Below, piece after piece: positions 42,919 to 64,000 of a stretch of 64,000 nt of DNA. The stretch is from Brachyhypopomus gauderio (lineage: Eukaryota; Chordata; Actinopteri; Gymnotiformes; Hypopomidae), in the NCBI RefSeq assembly GCF_052324685.1, contig NC_135220.1, forward strand, positions 24,532,823-24,596,822. The letters run 5' to 3'. Position 1 is the stretch's first letter; each line of letters begins with the position of its first letter. Made by a program: the position numbers and the translations under genes. The notes beneath the pieces were generated by a model. That model was not told where the DNA came from and searched no databases. It saw only the letters and a list, made by a program, of their open reading frames with translations.

Positions 42919-45336
42919 TGATCATAAACCTCATTCTGCTTCAAACCAAAGTATGACGCTCTGTCATTCAAAGCCAACTTAAGTATGCATCCCCCAATGT
43001 CGTGATCAGAATATTTCATTGGCTAAATGTCACTTTTATGATTATTAACATAAACTTGCCATTATGTGTTTATACACAACCTTTGCTGCTACATGTTTTG
43101 AATTAGATTTACTTGAGTTTAGAAAAACTTGGCCTTCATTTATTACTTATGTGATGATTGAACTTAATTGCTGCATATCATAATTTTTTAAGCAATTATC
43201 ATTTTCAAAAATAGTTACAGATATCTTTCAAGTTATATCATGTCATTATAAATAATAAAACTATATAGATGCATAATGAGATTATCCTACAAAAGTTTTA
43301 ATATTAAGGTTTATTAAAATGTAGAAAAGACTGTAGCTAGTCTAGTGCATACACTGGACAATACATAAATTCGTCCTTATCTGATCATTTCTAAATTCAT
43401 ACGCCCATAGTTTACCACTTTAAAAATTCACCTACAGGTTTTGAAGAAAATGTGATCAGATCATCTTGACCAACACCTCCATGAAACTCCCCATTCTGAT
43501 CTGATGAGGTTGTGTACAAAAAATTTAAAATGACTCCCTCAAATGTGAATGTGTCCATAGTATGAGGATGTCTGTGCAGTATTGCGTCTCGGGCACTTCG
43601 GCTCTGGGTTTGTTTGTTTGGTTTTTAGAGTAGTTGGAGATCCAGCATGAGGGCAAATCAAATGGCTATAAAGACCCCCTATTTGCATTCACCCTGGTTT
43701 TGCCTTTACAAAGTGCAAAATTGTTTTTGAGCACCTTTACACGCAATGGAACATCATGACTACATTTTGCCTGTTCACTTGAAATGTGAATCGGTTGAGA
43801 GCCTTAAATTTTTATATTCTGTGTGTGTTAATTATGGGTACAAACTCCTGGTTGTTCTTTGTTGTCTTTAACCTTAAATGTGCACCTCCATTGTGTGTGT
43901 GATCTATTACAGGTCTTTGAGGAGGTCCGTCTGTGCCATTACAACACTGTCCTTTTTGTTTTCTTGTTTAAAACTTAATTTCATTTTGTGAAATGAATGT
44001 TGGATGTGTAAGGGAAGCTGTTGGATTCATCCAGTGTTTCATGATGGGATTCTGTGCCTTGGCTTCTGCATTAAAATAGTTTTTGTGCCTTTGTGTAACA
44101 GAAGCATCTTTTTTTCAAATAATGGATCTGCTTATGTCCTGCATAATCACTACTTCCAGTTTAGTCCTGTTTCTTTCAAGAATACCAAAAACACACACAT
44201 GACAATTCTTAAGAGAAATCTCATCACGTGTGAAATGGAGGGTCTTTTTTGCTTTGGCTGGTGAAGACAATAACATGCATTAGAACAACTGTAGTTTTAA
44301 AGACATTATTTTCTGATTCAAACCTTTAGCTGTTTTTTAACCACCGAAACAATAGTACATAGTGTAACTCAGGACTTGAAAGGAGACCAAAAGGTAAAAA
44401 AACCATTTGTGCCAAATAGGTTTAGTTAATTATTTATTTAATCATGTTTATATTAAGAACACTGCAAATTTAAAAAGTGTGTTTATCATGTTATTGTTTT
44501 TCATGTTTGACCCTTTTCATCTGCTGAAATGAGTTCCTTTCCTGCACTATGCAAGGCATTGATATTGTTGAACTCTCTTATGTTGAATATTAATGTGAAA
44601 TATGCTACATTTTTGTATGTTATGTCATTTGCTCTGAGGAAGACTTTCTGCTCAGCTCCTTATGGAATGTGTGTTTCAGAATGCAACTTTTGTTCTAATG
44701 TGTGATGTTTCGCTTGTACTAGATTACATGATTACCTCCTGCAGCAATAAAAGTCACTCTAACAGCAAACCTGTTGCCTTACTATTTAAGTCATAAAACA
44801 ACTGTTACAGTTCTGCAGATATCAGACTGTTTGCATCAGTTACTTGTCACACAATAAATAGGAAATTGTGTTCAAAGATCTGCATGGTTTTGTTCTTCTC
44901 TCACATTCTTTGATGTGGAGCTGAAATCCAACCACCACTAAACAAGACACAAGATTGAAACATCAAGGTTGAAGAAATATTTGAAGGGTTTATGAACTTG
45001 TGAGATGAGTGACTCTTGCACTTTGTTCCACCTTAACTCCAGCAGGATGGAGGTGGGGTACTGTTATGGGCTGGTAATATTGAGTTGGCTGAACTTGCCT
45101 AATTGTGCAGTGTGCTTTCTCTCCTTTTTTTTATCCTCCCTCCTGAGTTTGTGATGCAAATGTAGGTACAAGTGACTTGCTATAAAAATCTAACAATTAA
45201 AGATCCAGATGTTCATATTGCGTTATTTTCTGTATTATGGAATAAGACTATCACAAGTAAATAACATTCAGAAATATACCCAATGAAATATTAGTATTGG
45301 CCAGTCTAACTGTTTCTTGTTTACCAAAGGAAGCCC
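42919..45336 (+). other. gns 3' UTR and convergent spacer to mrps24
   Basis: Low-complexity-free AT-rich DNA. AATAAA at 44746-44751 (gcagcaataaaagtc), followed by GT-rich sequence, could end a long gns transcript of about 1.8 kb 3' UTR. An earlier weak site is near 43255. No gene or recognisable mobile element is seen. Confidence 0.45.
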
Positions 45337-46523
45337 TTACAGATACTTATAGATAGCTTTGTCCTCTAGCATCTGAATTTCCATCTTTACAGGACACTTG
45401 TAGAAGTGTGAGAGTAATTCCTCAGCATATCCGATAAGAAAATAGAATTTTTGTGGCTGCATTTTCTGTAGCATTAAAGCACAAATAATCAGTATGTTGC
45501 CTCTGCGCTTTATGACCAGTTCGTTAGCTAGACACCCATGAAAAGTGCCGTATATGAAGCGCCTGATGAAGACGTCTTCGACAACTCGATCTGCAGCTCC
45601 ATCTTCTCCTTGGAGATTGCCTTAGGGAAGACAAGAAGTTCAAATCCATTGGTAAACAGAATTTTTGCAATAAGTTATTAACATATTTCAAAAACAGAAT
45701 ATATTGCCCTATATATTATCTTATATCAGTACATGTTTTTCTCTGAGAGCTAATATTTAAAATGTATTTTGATGTTAAACTTACTTGTGTGTTGTGAAAG
45801 CCATCCTTTTTTATGAGCTATGTGGTGGGGGTGCAGAGCCTGCTCATAAGTCACCGGTTTATCGCCTTTGCCCACACGAATACGAGCCGCATAGTTCTGG
45901 AGAAACATAGCACCAGGCCGTTGTATGTAAATGTCAAAACAAGCAAAAAAATTGAGCATTCACCGACATCTTTTCTTTTAACCCAGCAGTGCAATTACTC
46001 TTAAACCTATAGTCAAATAATTAACATTTTATGCTTCGTATGTATACATTTCGAAATTAAACTTAGCCACACTGACAACTGGAAGGTATTTTGTTTGTGA
46101 ATTTTGGATGCCAGTGAGGTAATAAAGTAAAAGTATTAGTGTTATTCAATCATACATAACTTTACCTTATAACACATTGCAGTGGAGTGTATGCTCCTCG
46201 CTGCAGCGTTCATGCATGCAGCAGAGCTCACCTGCCAACGCGCAATCTATATAAATATATAGATATAAATATATGAAACTTAATTATACTTATTACACGT
46301 CTTAGTTACTCTACAAGATAACACTAACTGCGTGTTGACCACAAGCTAAGGCTTACAGCATGTCATGTCAGTGCTATATTAAAATGACAAAATTATTAAA
46401 AACATTAACAACAGCCACCTCAGAAATAAAACGGTTATACATAATGTAGCTACTATAAATGAACAGAGTATTCAAGCAAAACATGCATACCGATAATAAT
46501 TTGTTAGTCAAGGACGCTGCCAT
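45337..46523 (-). CDS. mrps24: Mitochondrial small ribosomal subunit protein mS24/uS3m
   Basis: Nuclear-encoded mitoribosome small-subunit protein. Four exons: 46523-46491, 46231-46166, 45896-45785, 45620-45337; 164 residues (human MRPS24 167). Exons 1-2 encode a basic, Ser/Ala-rich targeting presequence ([11 protein letters not shown], then [11 protein letters not shown]). The mature part contains [61 protein letters not shown] and ends AIYKYL, all matching the family. Exon 2 could start 15 bases earlier (46246) in the same frame; the presequence is tolerant, so this cannot be settled here. It is divergent from nudcd3. Confidence 0.95.
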
Positions 46524-47655
46524 TTTAGTTACGCATACGGTACGCGAACTCGCTGGTTTTGAACTGGCATGATTGACAAACTCATTATTGCCATCTGCTG
46601 GACAGACGTTTTGTGGAGTAGTGATGGCAAAAGTGGGGCTTTTGGGAGATCGAATCAAATGAACCAATTGATTCGGAAAATGATTCGATCTTGTGAAACG
46701 TTCGAATCATCACACGCCACAGTGACATTTAGTGGGCAACCAGGGCCTAAATCCACAACTTTATAACAGAAACAGAAGTAATGTGTTTTTTAATGAAAAT
46801 TGACATGAAATATTTCCCCAAAGCATATCCAAGAGTGTAGATCAGTTATTTTTCTTTGAATTTCCTAATTGCTCATTGCTGTCATTACAAAAACTGGCAA
46901 TGCAAACAGAAATGTTCATTATAGTGTCCATTAGTATTAAAATGCCTCGCCATTGGAAATGACAAATCCTTCATTCTAATGGTCCAAATGTCCAACAAAC
47001 AGATCTATGACTTCCTCAGGAAAACCACAGTTCTGATTTTCACACATTTCAATCATTTTCTGGAGGAAGTCTTGTCAAAACAAATGCGCTTAAGTCTCAG
47101 TAGTTGCGATTAAGGGATCGAGTTTTGTATTCTAGATAGGAATGAATGTCCATAGGTTTATAATGTATGGTGGTATTTAAAAACAAGAATTTATAAAAAC
47201 ATTCAAGAAGGTTATCCTCATCCTCAAGTGTGTGCTGTATTCCATGCATATTTAAAAGTTTGCTGGAAAGAACAGTTGGAGCTCTTCTAAATTGTAAGGC
47301 TACAAGTGTATTGTTCAAAAAAATCTTTCTCGACATATAAAACAAAGAAGTGTATAAACGTTTAATGCCCATAAAAAGACAAAAGTTGTCAGGAACTATT
47401 TGTCCTTTCATGCGTTCAAGCTTTTGTCTAAAGTGTGAAGTCTTTAACGTATGTCAGAGTCTTTTATTTTGGTGATTAAGACCGGAAGTATGCTAGACTT
47501 GCGTCCTCCTAGTGGTCTCGTACCTTCTTCGAATCAGTGTCAGTGTGTGTGTACCGTTTATTTCTCTTGCTGTTAAGTAAAACAGTTTAATATAACACAG
47601 CTGTAGAGTTCAGGACTATTTTTTGGTTTCCTTTTGTTTTAAGAATTTTTCAAAA
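46524..47655. promoter_or_regulatory. Divergent mrps24/nudcd3 region
   Basis: About 1.1 kb between the two start codons. It contains a CTCF-like motif at 46589-46601 and, next to it, sequence rich in gattcg/gaatc words (46645-46720) that looks like a degraded dispersed repeat. The mrps24 promoter should lie just above 46523 and the nudcd3 promoter near 47450-47600. The sequence otherwise shows nothing. Confidence 0.45.
46589..46601 (-). promoter_or_regulatory. Single CTCF-like motif
   Basis: The minus strand reads CCAGCAGATGGCA, a full match to CCASYAGRKGGCR. It lies about 70 bases upstream of the mrps24 ATG and points opposite to the array at 14.5 kb. Confidence 0.5.
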
Positions 47656-50375
47656 ATGTCCTCGCCGATGGAAATGACAGAGTTATACGACAATGCTTTG
47701 CTCGGAATCTTGCAGCATGTTGGAAACATTCAGAATTTTCTACAGATCTTCTTTGGCTTTTTGTACAGAAAAACAGACTTCTATCGCCTATTGACCAGCC
47801 CAAATGACCGTATGGGGTTTCCACCAGGAGTAGCGGAAAAAATGGTCCTAAAGGTAATGTTGTATCTATATGGCTGGTTGACTTGGCAAGTTTTCCTTTG
47901 GATACTGCTAGCTTTGTTATTAGCACCTGTCACCAAATTCGTCACAGTGCTTGCGACAGCCTCCCCCTAACCAGATACCCGATCAGTAGTGGTTTTGCGT
48001 TTGTGTCTGACTAATTAACATTTCTGTATTTACGTTAGGTTACTGGATTTTTTTTTTATTATTTGTTGATGTTCTTTTGTGAGTGTCAGCACACAATGCT
48101 AACTAGTTAGCCAGCGGCGTACCTGTAAAATAAAAATACATGCAAAAGTCTTTAGTTGTGGTGTTTCGAAATAGTGGTGCAAAGAATTGATTTTTGTAAA
48201 GTTCATAATTTTTAATCTTTAAACTGAACACAGCCTACTTGTGAACTATGCTCCTCTCCATTATTGCAATGCAAATGAAAAAAAAACTCTCCTCTCTGCA
48301 GACGTTTCGACTGTTCGAAAAGTTGGCCGCGCACGACAGAGAGAGGGCGATGCAGCTCGTTGAGGAAGCGAAAGCTGTGCCCGCAGTAGCGCAAGAGCTC
48401 GAGGTTCAGTCGCAAGCAGAGGACGCGGCATCTGCAGCGGGCAAGGAAGACCCAGCACGCGCCACAGCTTCGCGCGCTGAGCCGCCCGGCGCCGCAGCCT
48501 CAACGTCTCGCGATGAAACAGATGTGCAAAGTGCGGAGAGCGAACAGCCTGCAGGGGCGTCTACGGGGACGGACGCCGAAGACTCTGTAGCAGCGACCGC
48601 GACCGGCTCCGATTCCCGTGCAGATGTGCCGTAAGTGGAGTCAGATCACCTTTAATTACATAGCACGGGTGTCGACCAAAGTGACACCTGTTCAAGTAAA
48701 AAGCAAGTAATGTCCAATAAAGGTCAGTAAAACACAGCAGAACAAGCCAGAGATGAAATGACAGATCTGACACTTTACTACATCATAACGTTCAATTGCC
48801 TGGAAAATAAACTAATAAACAGTAAACAGTCAGTATTTAGCATAGATATAGCTCGGAGCAATGCCATGAAGTACAATTGTATTACATTAACTATAGCAAG
48901 AACGTCCTAAATCGGAATGAGTTATTTTGGTTATTGGTTTATACAGGAATACCATATCGAATTGCAAAGTAAAGCTTTAACAAATATTGAAGCATAATTA
49001 TTGTAATACATTACATACATTACATACATTACATACGAGAACTGAAGCGGTCTTATTGTTTATTTCATAACTCTTTGGTCTGTTATTCATTGTTTTGCAG
49101 TGGGCAGTCAAATTTCCAGTCCAACCCAGATAGTTACAATGGTGCTGTCAGAGAAAACTACAGCTGGTCTCAGGATTACACCGATGTGGAAGTTCGAGTT
49201 TTTGTCCAGCCCAATATTATCAAGGGCAGACAGGTATCTACAGTTGCAGGCATTCAGTGGCCCAAAATCGCAGGCACCACAGTATTCCTATACTGTGGAT
49301 AAATTCACACGTTAAACTATGCAGCTCTACTAAACATCAGTTATGATAACACCTCTAAGTTTACTTGACCACTAGCTATCTGTACATTAAAGCATTTATT
49401 TTTACAGTAATTTTAACTACTTCCTGTAATTACAGTTCTATTTCCAGCTCAACATTGACTCTTTTTTCAGGGTGGACTGTTAACTCTCTCTCTTTGTTTG
49501 CACAGGTGTCTGTCAGTCTTCAGTCTGACAGGGTGCGTGTGGCCGTGAAAGAGGGAATGTCTGAAAAAGTCCTAATGGAAGGCGAGTTCACGCACAAAAT
49601 CAATATGGAGAACTCCCTGTGGAGTCTCGAACCGGGGCAGTGTGTGTTGGTAAGCAGTGAATAATTTTTCTTCTTCTGCATCTGTGGTTTCACTTTTCAG
49701 TCTTCACCAATGGACCTCCTTAGTCATGCCTCTAACACACTGTGAATAGATTGCCTCCAAAATAAAAGTCCTCTGGTACAAAGCAGACCAGTGATCAACA
49801 GAGTAGAGGAACATCAGTGTGTAATTCTATAATTGCAGTAAGGGCTGGTACAAGGCAGATGTTTAAATCTAAAGTGGCCAGTGTTTTTGGAAATGCAGAT
49901 AAAGCAAATATCTTTTAATATTTAGAGTGCAGCAACAGTGGGGGGGGTTCTCCTTTTCTCATCAGCTGTCTCTAAGTAAGTGCGGAGAGGTGTGGTGGAG
50001 TGCAGTGCTGAAAGGAGAGAAGGAGATCGATGTCAACCAGATCAACCGTGAGCGCTCCATGGCCACGGTGGACGAGGAGGAGCACGCCGTGCTGGACCGC
50101 CTCACCTTCGACTACCACCAGAAGCTGCAAGGGAAGCCGCAGAGCCATGAGATGGTAAAGTCACAGGGAGAGTCGGCACGCTTCTGCAGGCAGCGCTGAC
50201 CAGGTTGCACCGTTGAGACGTTTTCTCAAATATTTGTTTTCTGTGTGTGTATGTGTGTGTTTAGAAAGTTCACGACATGCTGAAGAAGGGTTGGGATGCG
50301 GAGGGATCACCGTTCAAAGGCCAGCAGTTCGACCCATCCATGTTCAACATACCCCCAAGCTCCGTCCAGTTTTGA
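47656..50375 (+). CDS. nudcd3: NudC domain-containing protein 3
   Basis: HSP90 co-chaperone that stabilises dynein intermediate chain and WD40/Kelch clients. Six exons: 47656-47853, 48302-48630, 49101-49233, 49506-49649, 49966-50154, 50265-50375; 367 residues (human 361). The N-terminal domain reads ELYDNALLGILQHVGNIQNF and FLYRKTDFYRLL. An Ala/Glu-rich low-complexity linker fills exon 2; it is GC-rich and poorly conserved. The CS domain starts near SNPDSYNGAVRENYSWSQDY and contains VRVFVQPNIIKGRQ and LMEGEFTHKINMENSLWSLE. The C-terminus has ERSMATVDEEEHAVLDRLTF, DYHQKLQGKPQSHE, KKGWDAEGSPF and ends PPSSVQF. All borders are GT-AG. Confidence 0.98.
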
Positions 50376-50814
50376 GCTCAAGACGTGTATGGCAGATGCT
50401 AAATGAACAGCCAGAAGTTCAAACCCATACCATACACTATAGGTCCATCACTGATGACTCAGTCCAAACACTTATTGGGGAAGAAGAGTTTACAATAATG
50501 CAGTGTGGCTGACTACAACAACATGCCAAAGTGCTTGTGAAGAAGCTGTAGATACAAAATTTTCTTTTTCTCAAGTTTGTTACCGTATGGCATGGAGAGA
50601 TGGTCAGGCCTGTTTTAGCTTTCCTTTTGTTTATGTAGAAGTTTTGCAAATGGTTACATTTATCTCATATAATGGCCACTGCATTACACTGGAATCCTTG
50701 GCCAACAATTTCACTAGAGTTTTAAACTGTGGCTAAATTCCTAATTAAATCAGCTGTTGATCAACAATAACGATAAAGGTAAAATATATTTCAAGGGGGT
50801 TTGTTAGACCAATT

Positions 50815-50874
50815 AAGAATATATTTTACATCTCATTTTCAAATAAGAATATATTTTACATCTCATTTTCAAAT
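50815..50874. repeat. 30-bp perfect tandem duplication
   Basis: The unit aagaatatattttacatctc... occurs twice in a row without a mismatch, in the nudcd3 3' flank. Confidence 0.95.
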
Positions 50875-50983
50875 GTTCTTAAGCCACAGTGAGCATTTCT
50901 CTCATTAAGAAGCTTGGTGGATATTGTAAGGTCTATATTTTATTTTTGGTTCCATTAAAATTTTGATGGTTGTGCCTGAATTC

Positions 50984-50989
50984 AATAAA
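50984..50989 (+). promoter_or_regulatory. Candidate polyadenylation signal of nudcd3
   Basis: AATAAA about 610 bases after the nudcd3 stop codon, in ttcaataaacatc. The 30-bp duplication would then lie in the 3' UTR. Confidence 0.5.
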
Positions 50990-51839
50990 CATCATTACAA
51001 AGGTAGTTTGGCATCTTATATGGCTTAACTATTACTAATATGTTGCAGAAAGAAATTAAAACGGCCTAGAATAGAGCACTTCTGTTAATGTGTTGCAAGT
51101 TTACTCGGTTTCTTTGCCCTACCAAGGTATTCTTCCGCCATCTAGTGGCGATATTATTCCGTGTACAATTTATGGAACACCAAAAGTGCCAAAACAGCAA
51201 CCCAACTTAAGCATTTGAATTTAATATAAATTATGGAATTACAACATATTTTAAACTATATATAAATGCAAACACAGATACTGAATCAATATCTAATGTC
51301 TCTCAATGAGTGATTAATAAATTATTTCCTTAGCCTAAGCTTTATACCTAAATCTTAAAGCACTATCATTAAAGCCATGATCAAGTGACCTCGATCAGTG
51401 AACTTGTTGATTACAGTTACAATTCATTACAGTTTTGCATTGCCGGTTATTAGAATAAATAAACCATCTGCTAAATTCCAGCTCATGAATATTAGCTAGC
51501 AAGTTGAAATGGCATTTATGCAAGTATATGAGTACCTTCAGACAGGGACTGGTCATAACACAGTTGGTAACATCAAAGCTCCACCTACTGACAGATCTAC
51601 CAAAATTCTAAGACCAGCTTATGTGTTGCTTAGCAAACATATAAGTAAATGCTGCACTCCTTGAAATCTAAGCTTTGTAAAAAGTCAATGTGACTATAAG
51701 AGCCTTCATTCAGAACTCAGTGTACCACCGGACCAAAGCAATTGATCTTCTAAAGACCACATAAGAGACCTAGAAGATAGTTATAAATACTTAGGGATTA
51801 TGTAGTCACGTGAGAACTATGAGGTAAGAATTGGGGTAG
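50990..51839. other. Spacer with one CTCF-like motif
   Basis: AT-rich intergenic DNA. The only item of note is CCACTAGATGGCG on the minus strand (51136-51148), a full match to the CTCF core. No gene is seen. Confidence 0.45.
51136..51148 (-). promoter_or_regulatory. Single CTCF-like motif
   Basis: The minus strand reads CCACTAGATGGCG, matching CCASYAGRKGGCR. Same direction as the motif at 46.6 kb and opposite to the nine-copy array. Confidence 0.5.
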
Positions 51840-52162
51840 GTATGGAGAGTATGGAATGTCCTCAAGAATTAGTAGCTGACATAAGACAAGCCTACCAATG
51901 GCTGGGAAATGTAGGACTTAAGGACAGCACAGTCACAAATCATGGCATCACAATATCAAGTAAGCACAAACCGAGAGACACAATCAAGAGACAGGAAATG
52001 TATACAGGATCATATGAAATGCAAATTAGCTGGACATTCCCAAATCCAAATGTGGAACCTACAGTTCCAGACAGACAACCAGACATCATGAAAGTGGACA
52101 AGATGCAGAAAATATCAGTGGTAATAAATGTAGCAGCTCTCAAGTGATGTATGCATCCAGAT

Positions 52163-52997
52163 CAGGCATGGGCAACTTCCATGATAAAGAGGGCCAAAAC
52201 TTTTTCAGCACTATTATTGGAGGGCCACATGACCACGCACTTCAAATAATTGGATATGAAAGACACTACAAATTATTCTCAATAAGAACACATTTTAAAT
52301 GAATTCAGATCTGTATGTTTATTGCACCAACATACATCTATTTTCTGCATATAAATGCATTAACATGTCCTTAATAAGCAACAAAGACGAAACATTTGCT
52401 TAATAAAAAAGTGCAGAAAGGAATTTGAACTCCTTCATATCAAAGAACTGTAACGCGTAGCGCGCTGCGGAGCGAGGAGGCGGACACAAACGCTGAGAAG
52501 AGCGAGATTTAATAAGGGGAATTCCATAGACGAAGTTGTTTGTACAGGTATGGGTCAAAACGGGAGAGCCATCCAAGTGGTCAACAGGACAGGCAGGAGT
52601 CGTAACAGGAGAGCCATTCACAACGAAGAAACACAACGGAGACGGAAAATACCAGAACAGCGATGACAGATAATCCACAAAACCAAACAAACCACAAATA
52701 ACTGACAACGGGTGAAACACAGAGATACAAGTACACAGGACTAAACTAGACACAACTGAACACAATGACGACACGGGCGTGGCAGACAGAGGGAAACCAG
52801 GGCAACAGACACGCAGGGCGGGATAACCGGGCATGGAACAACACCGACACGGGAGAGGGGGGCGTAGCCCTAAGTCACAAGAACAAAAAAGTCCTGCTCT
52901 ATCGGTTTTTTTTCTTTTAATTATTAAATTATTATTGATCTATTTGCGGGCCGCACTGAGTGAGGACGGCCCGCGGGCTGCCAGTTGCCCATCCTTG
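52163..52997. mobile_element. hAT-type nonautonomous element inserted in the LINE
   Basis: 835 bp with terminal inverted repeats CAGGCATGGGCAACTT and AGTTGCCCATCCTTG, flanked by a perfect 8-bp target duplication ATCCAGAT (52155-52162 and 52998-53005). The 8-bp duplication and CAGG ends place it in the hAT superfamily. No transposase frame is visible. About half of its length is the nested solo LTR. Confidence 0.9.
52449..52879 (-). mobile_element. Solo LTR nested in the hAT element
   Basis: 431 bp beginning TGTAAC and ending GTCACA (TG...CA ends), bounded by a perfect 5-bp target duplication AGAAC. On the minus strand an ATTAAA lies about 60 bases before the end, suggesting that orientation. 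No internal region, gag or pol remains. It is a fossil LTR retrotransposon (family not assigned, Gypsy-like by length and ends), younger than the hAT host element. Confidence 0.82.
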
Positions 52998-53439
52998 ATC
53001 CAGATGAATATGACAAGTTGGAAAACAACATGGACTGAAAGAAGAAATAGAGAGAATGTGGAAGGTTGACACAAAGGAAGTGACCCCTAAGGTAACATGG
53101 AGCTGTGAATCCTAAACTGGAGGAGTGGCTCCAACAAATATCAAGATTAACAGCATTAGTCTGGGACAATATTAGTCCAGATTTTAGTTTTTTTTCACAT
53201 TATACTCACTTTTCCCAGCTTTCAAGATAATAGGCTGTCGTGCTCAATTGTTGGCAAATTCCTGTCATTTTTATGATTATATATTTTCTGCAATGTGAAG
53301 AAATTAGATGGACTTGAAGGACTTGAAGAAACTACACAACTAGAAGACAAAGTATTAATGAGGAGGGTGCAGAAGGAACTGAAGGTGAGACTGAGAGCAA
53401 ACAAGGAGGATTCCACATAAGTGTAATGACCAGCCAGGT

Positions 53440-53665
53440 TGAGACAGCTGGACAAGCTGAAGCCAAGCTGCTGGACCTGATGGAGTCAATGCAAGGGTAC
53501 TGATGGTTTGTGCTGCCCAACGATGTGGAATCCTACAGCAGCTCTTTAACCTGAGCCTCAAACAGGAGATGGTGCCAGTACTGTGGGAAACATCCTGCCT
53601 GGGTTCTGTTCCAAAGAAGCCTACTACCTCCTTCAACTACAGACCAATGGCCCTCACATTTAACT
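53440..53665 (+). mobile_element. LINE reverse-transcriptase fragment
   Basis: The reading frame through this stretch gives segments such as NLSLKQEMVPVLWETSCL and then a YRPMALT-like end, the fingers/palm part of a non-LTR reverse transcriptase (normally YRPVALTS). It is broken by several frame changes and stops, and only about 70 codons remain. Confidence 0.6.
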
Positions 53666-54705
53666 GAATTGAATTGTTTACATTGGACTGACTATTACTG
53701 CACTTTGCACATATTTATCTCTAATTTAACTCCATATTTAACTCCACAATTGTTGACCTTATTTCATCTTAAAACAAACCAATGGGCATGGACACTCCAT
53801 GGACATTCTTCCTCTGCTTTGTACCCTCAGTCTTTCACCACACAGCCCTTCCCTGTTCTTGTCTGTTCACCCTGTACACGACCTTGTCTTTCCATTGTGA
53901 GAATTTGACACTAATGTTTTGTGTCTATATGTTTGTCAATTCAAGGATCATGAGATGCACCTTTGACCTATGGTTGAGACCATTGGTTGATCTTAACCAT
54001 CACAAATTCCTCTTCTTAACTGAAATATTCACCTTTGATGATTTAATGAACATTTTTCAGAATTTCAATTCTGATCTGAGGAATGAAACAAATCGACTGA
54101 GAAAACTAAAAATAATGGGAAATAATCATGTATAAGATGGGACTCCTTTATCAGAAATGAAGCCTGTGGTGAATTGGTCTAATGTGATCTTGTTCAACTC
54201 TGATTGGCTGAACAATGTCCAAATGTATTGGCTGTCAAAACAGGCAGGTGGTGCTCATAGCCTATTACAAAAGTATCATAAATTAGGCATAGTATGGAAT
54301 GCCAAAATATTAAATTTACGGTTGTTGTTATTTTACTCTAAATTACAGGTTTTTGACATTTTGACAGCATTCTCAATAACTGTGACAAGGGATAATGAGT
54401 AAAAGGTGTGATAGTACAATAAGTTACAAAAATCAATATGCATTACGGCAGTCTCGTTTTGACCCTTTTGGCGTTCCATAGAAAACAACTGTATTGCAGT
54501 TGGACGGCGCATTCAGTGAGGGGTTGGGAAGGCAGTGAAGCTTACTTGTCAGCGAACCTATCCCTCACTTGGGTACATATCTGCATTTTATTGTAGCAAT
54601 AATATTATAGCGCGGCGACACGTTCTACATAAGCGGTATCGTAGTGTTGTAGCGTGGAGGAATACAGCTCGGATTTGCCCACGAACCAAGCATAGGAGGG
54701 GAGAC
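53666..54705 (+). other. Spacer and camk2b 5' region
   Basis: AT-rich spacer becoming CG-containing near 54600-54700. The camk2b 5' UTR directly precedes 54706 (gaggggagacATGG, a good Kozak context). No TATA box is seen and no further gene. Confidence 0.45.
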
Positions 54706-63937
<9,232 letters not shown>

Positions 63938-64000
63938 GTAATGACCTTTGAACCACCGCCACCCCTCCCCCCACTTCCTCTCATCCCCCCCAATATTCCT

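Larger units (their letters stand above)
51840..53200 (+). mobile_element. Old LINE fragment (ORF2 C-terminal region), interrupted
   Basis: 51842-52147 is open and encodes a peptide whose end, RQPDIMKVDKMQKISVVINV, resembles the C-terminal domain typical of fish non-LTR retrotransposon ORF2 (QPDIxxVDKxQKxAVVIDVA). The matching continuation, with a WLQQI-like segment, is found after the inserted element, at about 53006-53190. The copy is decayed and truncated at its 5' side. The exact LINE clade cannot be given. Confidence 0.65.

Noticed and set aside
47503-47516. A further CTCF-like word (CCACTAGGAGGAC, minus strand)
   Set aside because: It lacks the conserved GGC core end, so it was not counted with the full matches.
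52400-52834. A 144-codon minus-strand frame rich in Cys, Ser and Pro
   Set aside because: It lies almost wholly in the solo LTR and has no match to a known protein; noncoding LTR sequence.

Overview
The window is vertebrate nuclear DNA, almost certainly from a teleost fish. The genes have many short exons with GT-AG introns, and their proteins match vertebrate families end to end. There is a Vent/Vox/Ved-type homeobox gene, and the spacers hold long CA/GT/AT/CT microsatellites, hAT elements, a tRNA-type SINE and decayed LINEs. No bacterial, phage or CRISPR feature is present.

Eleven protein genes are laid out as follows: 3' end of aebp1 (+, 105-1774), ykt6 (+, 3537-5486), ddx56 (-, 8673-14256), ccar2 (+, 15526-20610), h2az2 (+, 21729-24199), a ved-like VENTX homeobox gene (-, 26123-27773), polm (-, 32911-36455), gns (+, 37454-42918), mrps24 (-, 45337-46523), nudcd3 (+, 47656-50375) and the first five coding exons of camk2b (+, 54706 to beyond the window end). 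From general knowledge, AEBP1, POLM, YKT6, CAMK2B, NUDCD3, DDX56, MRPS24 and H2AZ2 are neighbours on human 7p13. The window is therefore a reshuffled teleost version of that block, with ccar2, gns and the ventral homeobox gene interleaved. The genes do not form one pathway. They cover matrix biology, membrane fusion, ribosome assembly, chromatin, DNA end joining, lysosomal degradation, mitochondrial translation, chaperoning and calcium signalling. Each coding exon was placed by protein homology plus splice signals, and the reading frame closes in every complete gene.

The most interesting non-genic structures are: (1) nine same-direction tandem copies of a CTCF-like motif in the shared ddx56/ccar2 promoter region (14493-14840), with two single motifs in the opposite direction at 46.6 and 51.1 kb; (2) a pair of nearly identical inverted repeats of about 340 bp, one in ddx56 intron 1 and the other starting exactly at the ddx56 stop codon and covering its 3' UTR; (3) a three-layer nest at 51.8-53.2 kb, a solo LTR inside a hAT element inside an old LINE; (4) a 110-bp near-perfect fold-back element; (5) three introns that appear to use GC instead of GT donors; (6) a tandem duplication that repeats the h2az2 stop codon region.

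Large spacers (27.8-32.9 kb upstream of the homeobox gene, 42.9-45.3 kb and 50.4-54.7 kb) show no further gene that I can support.
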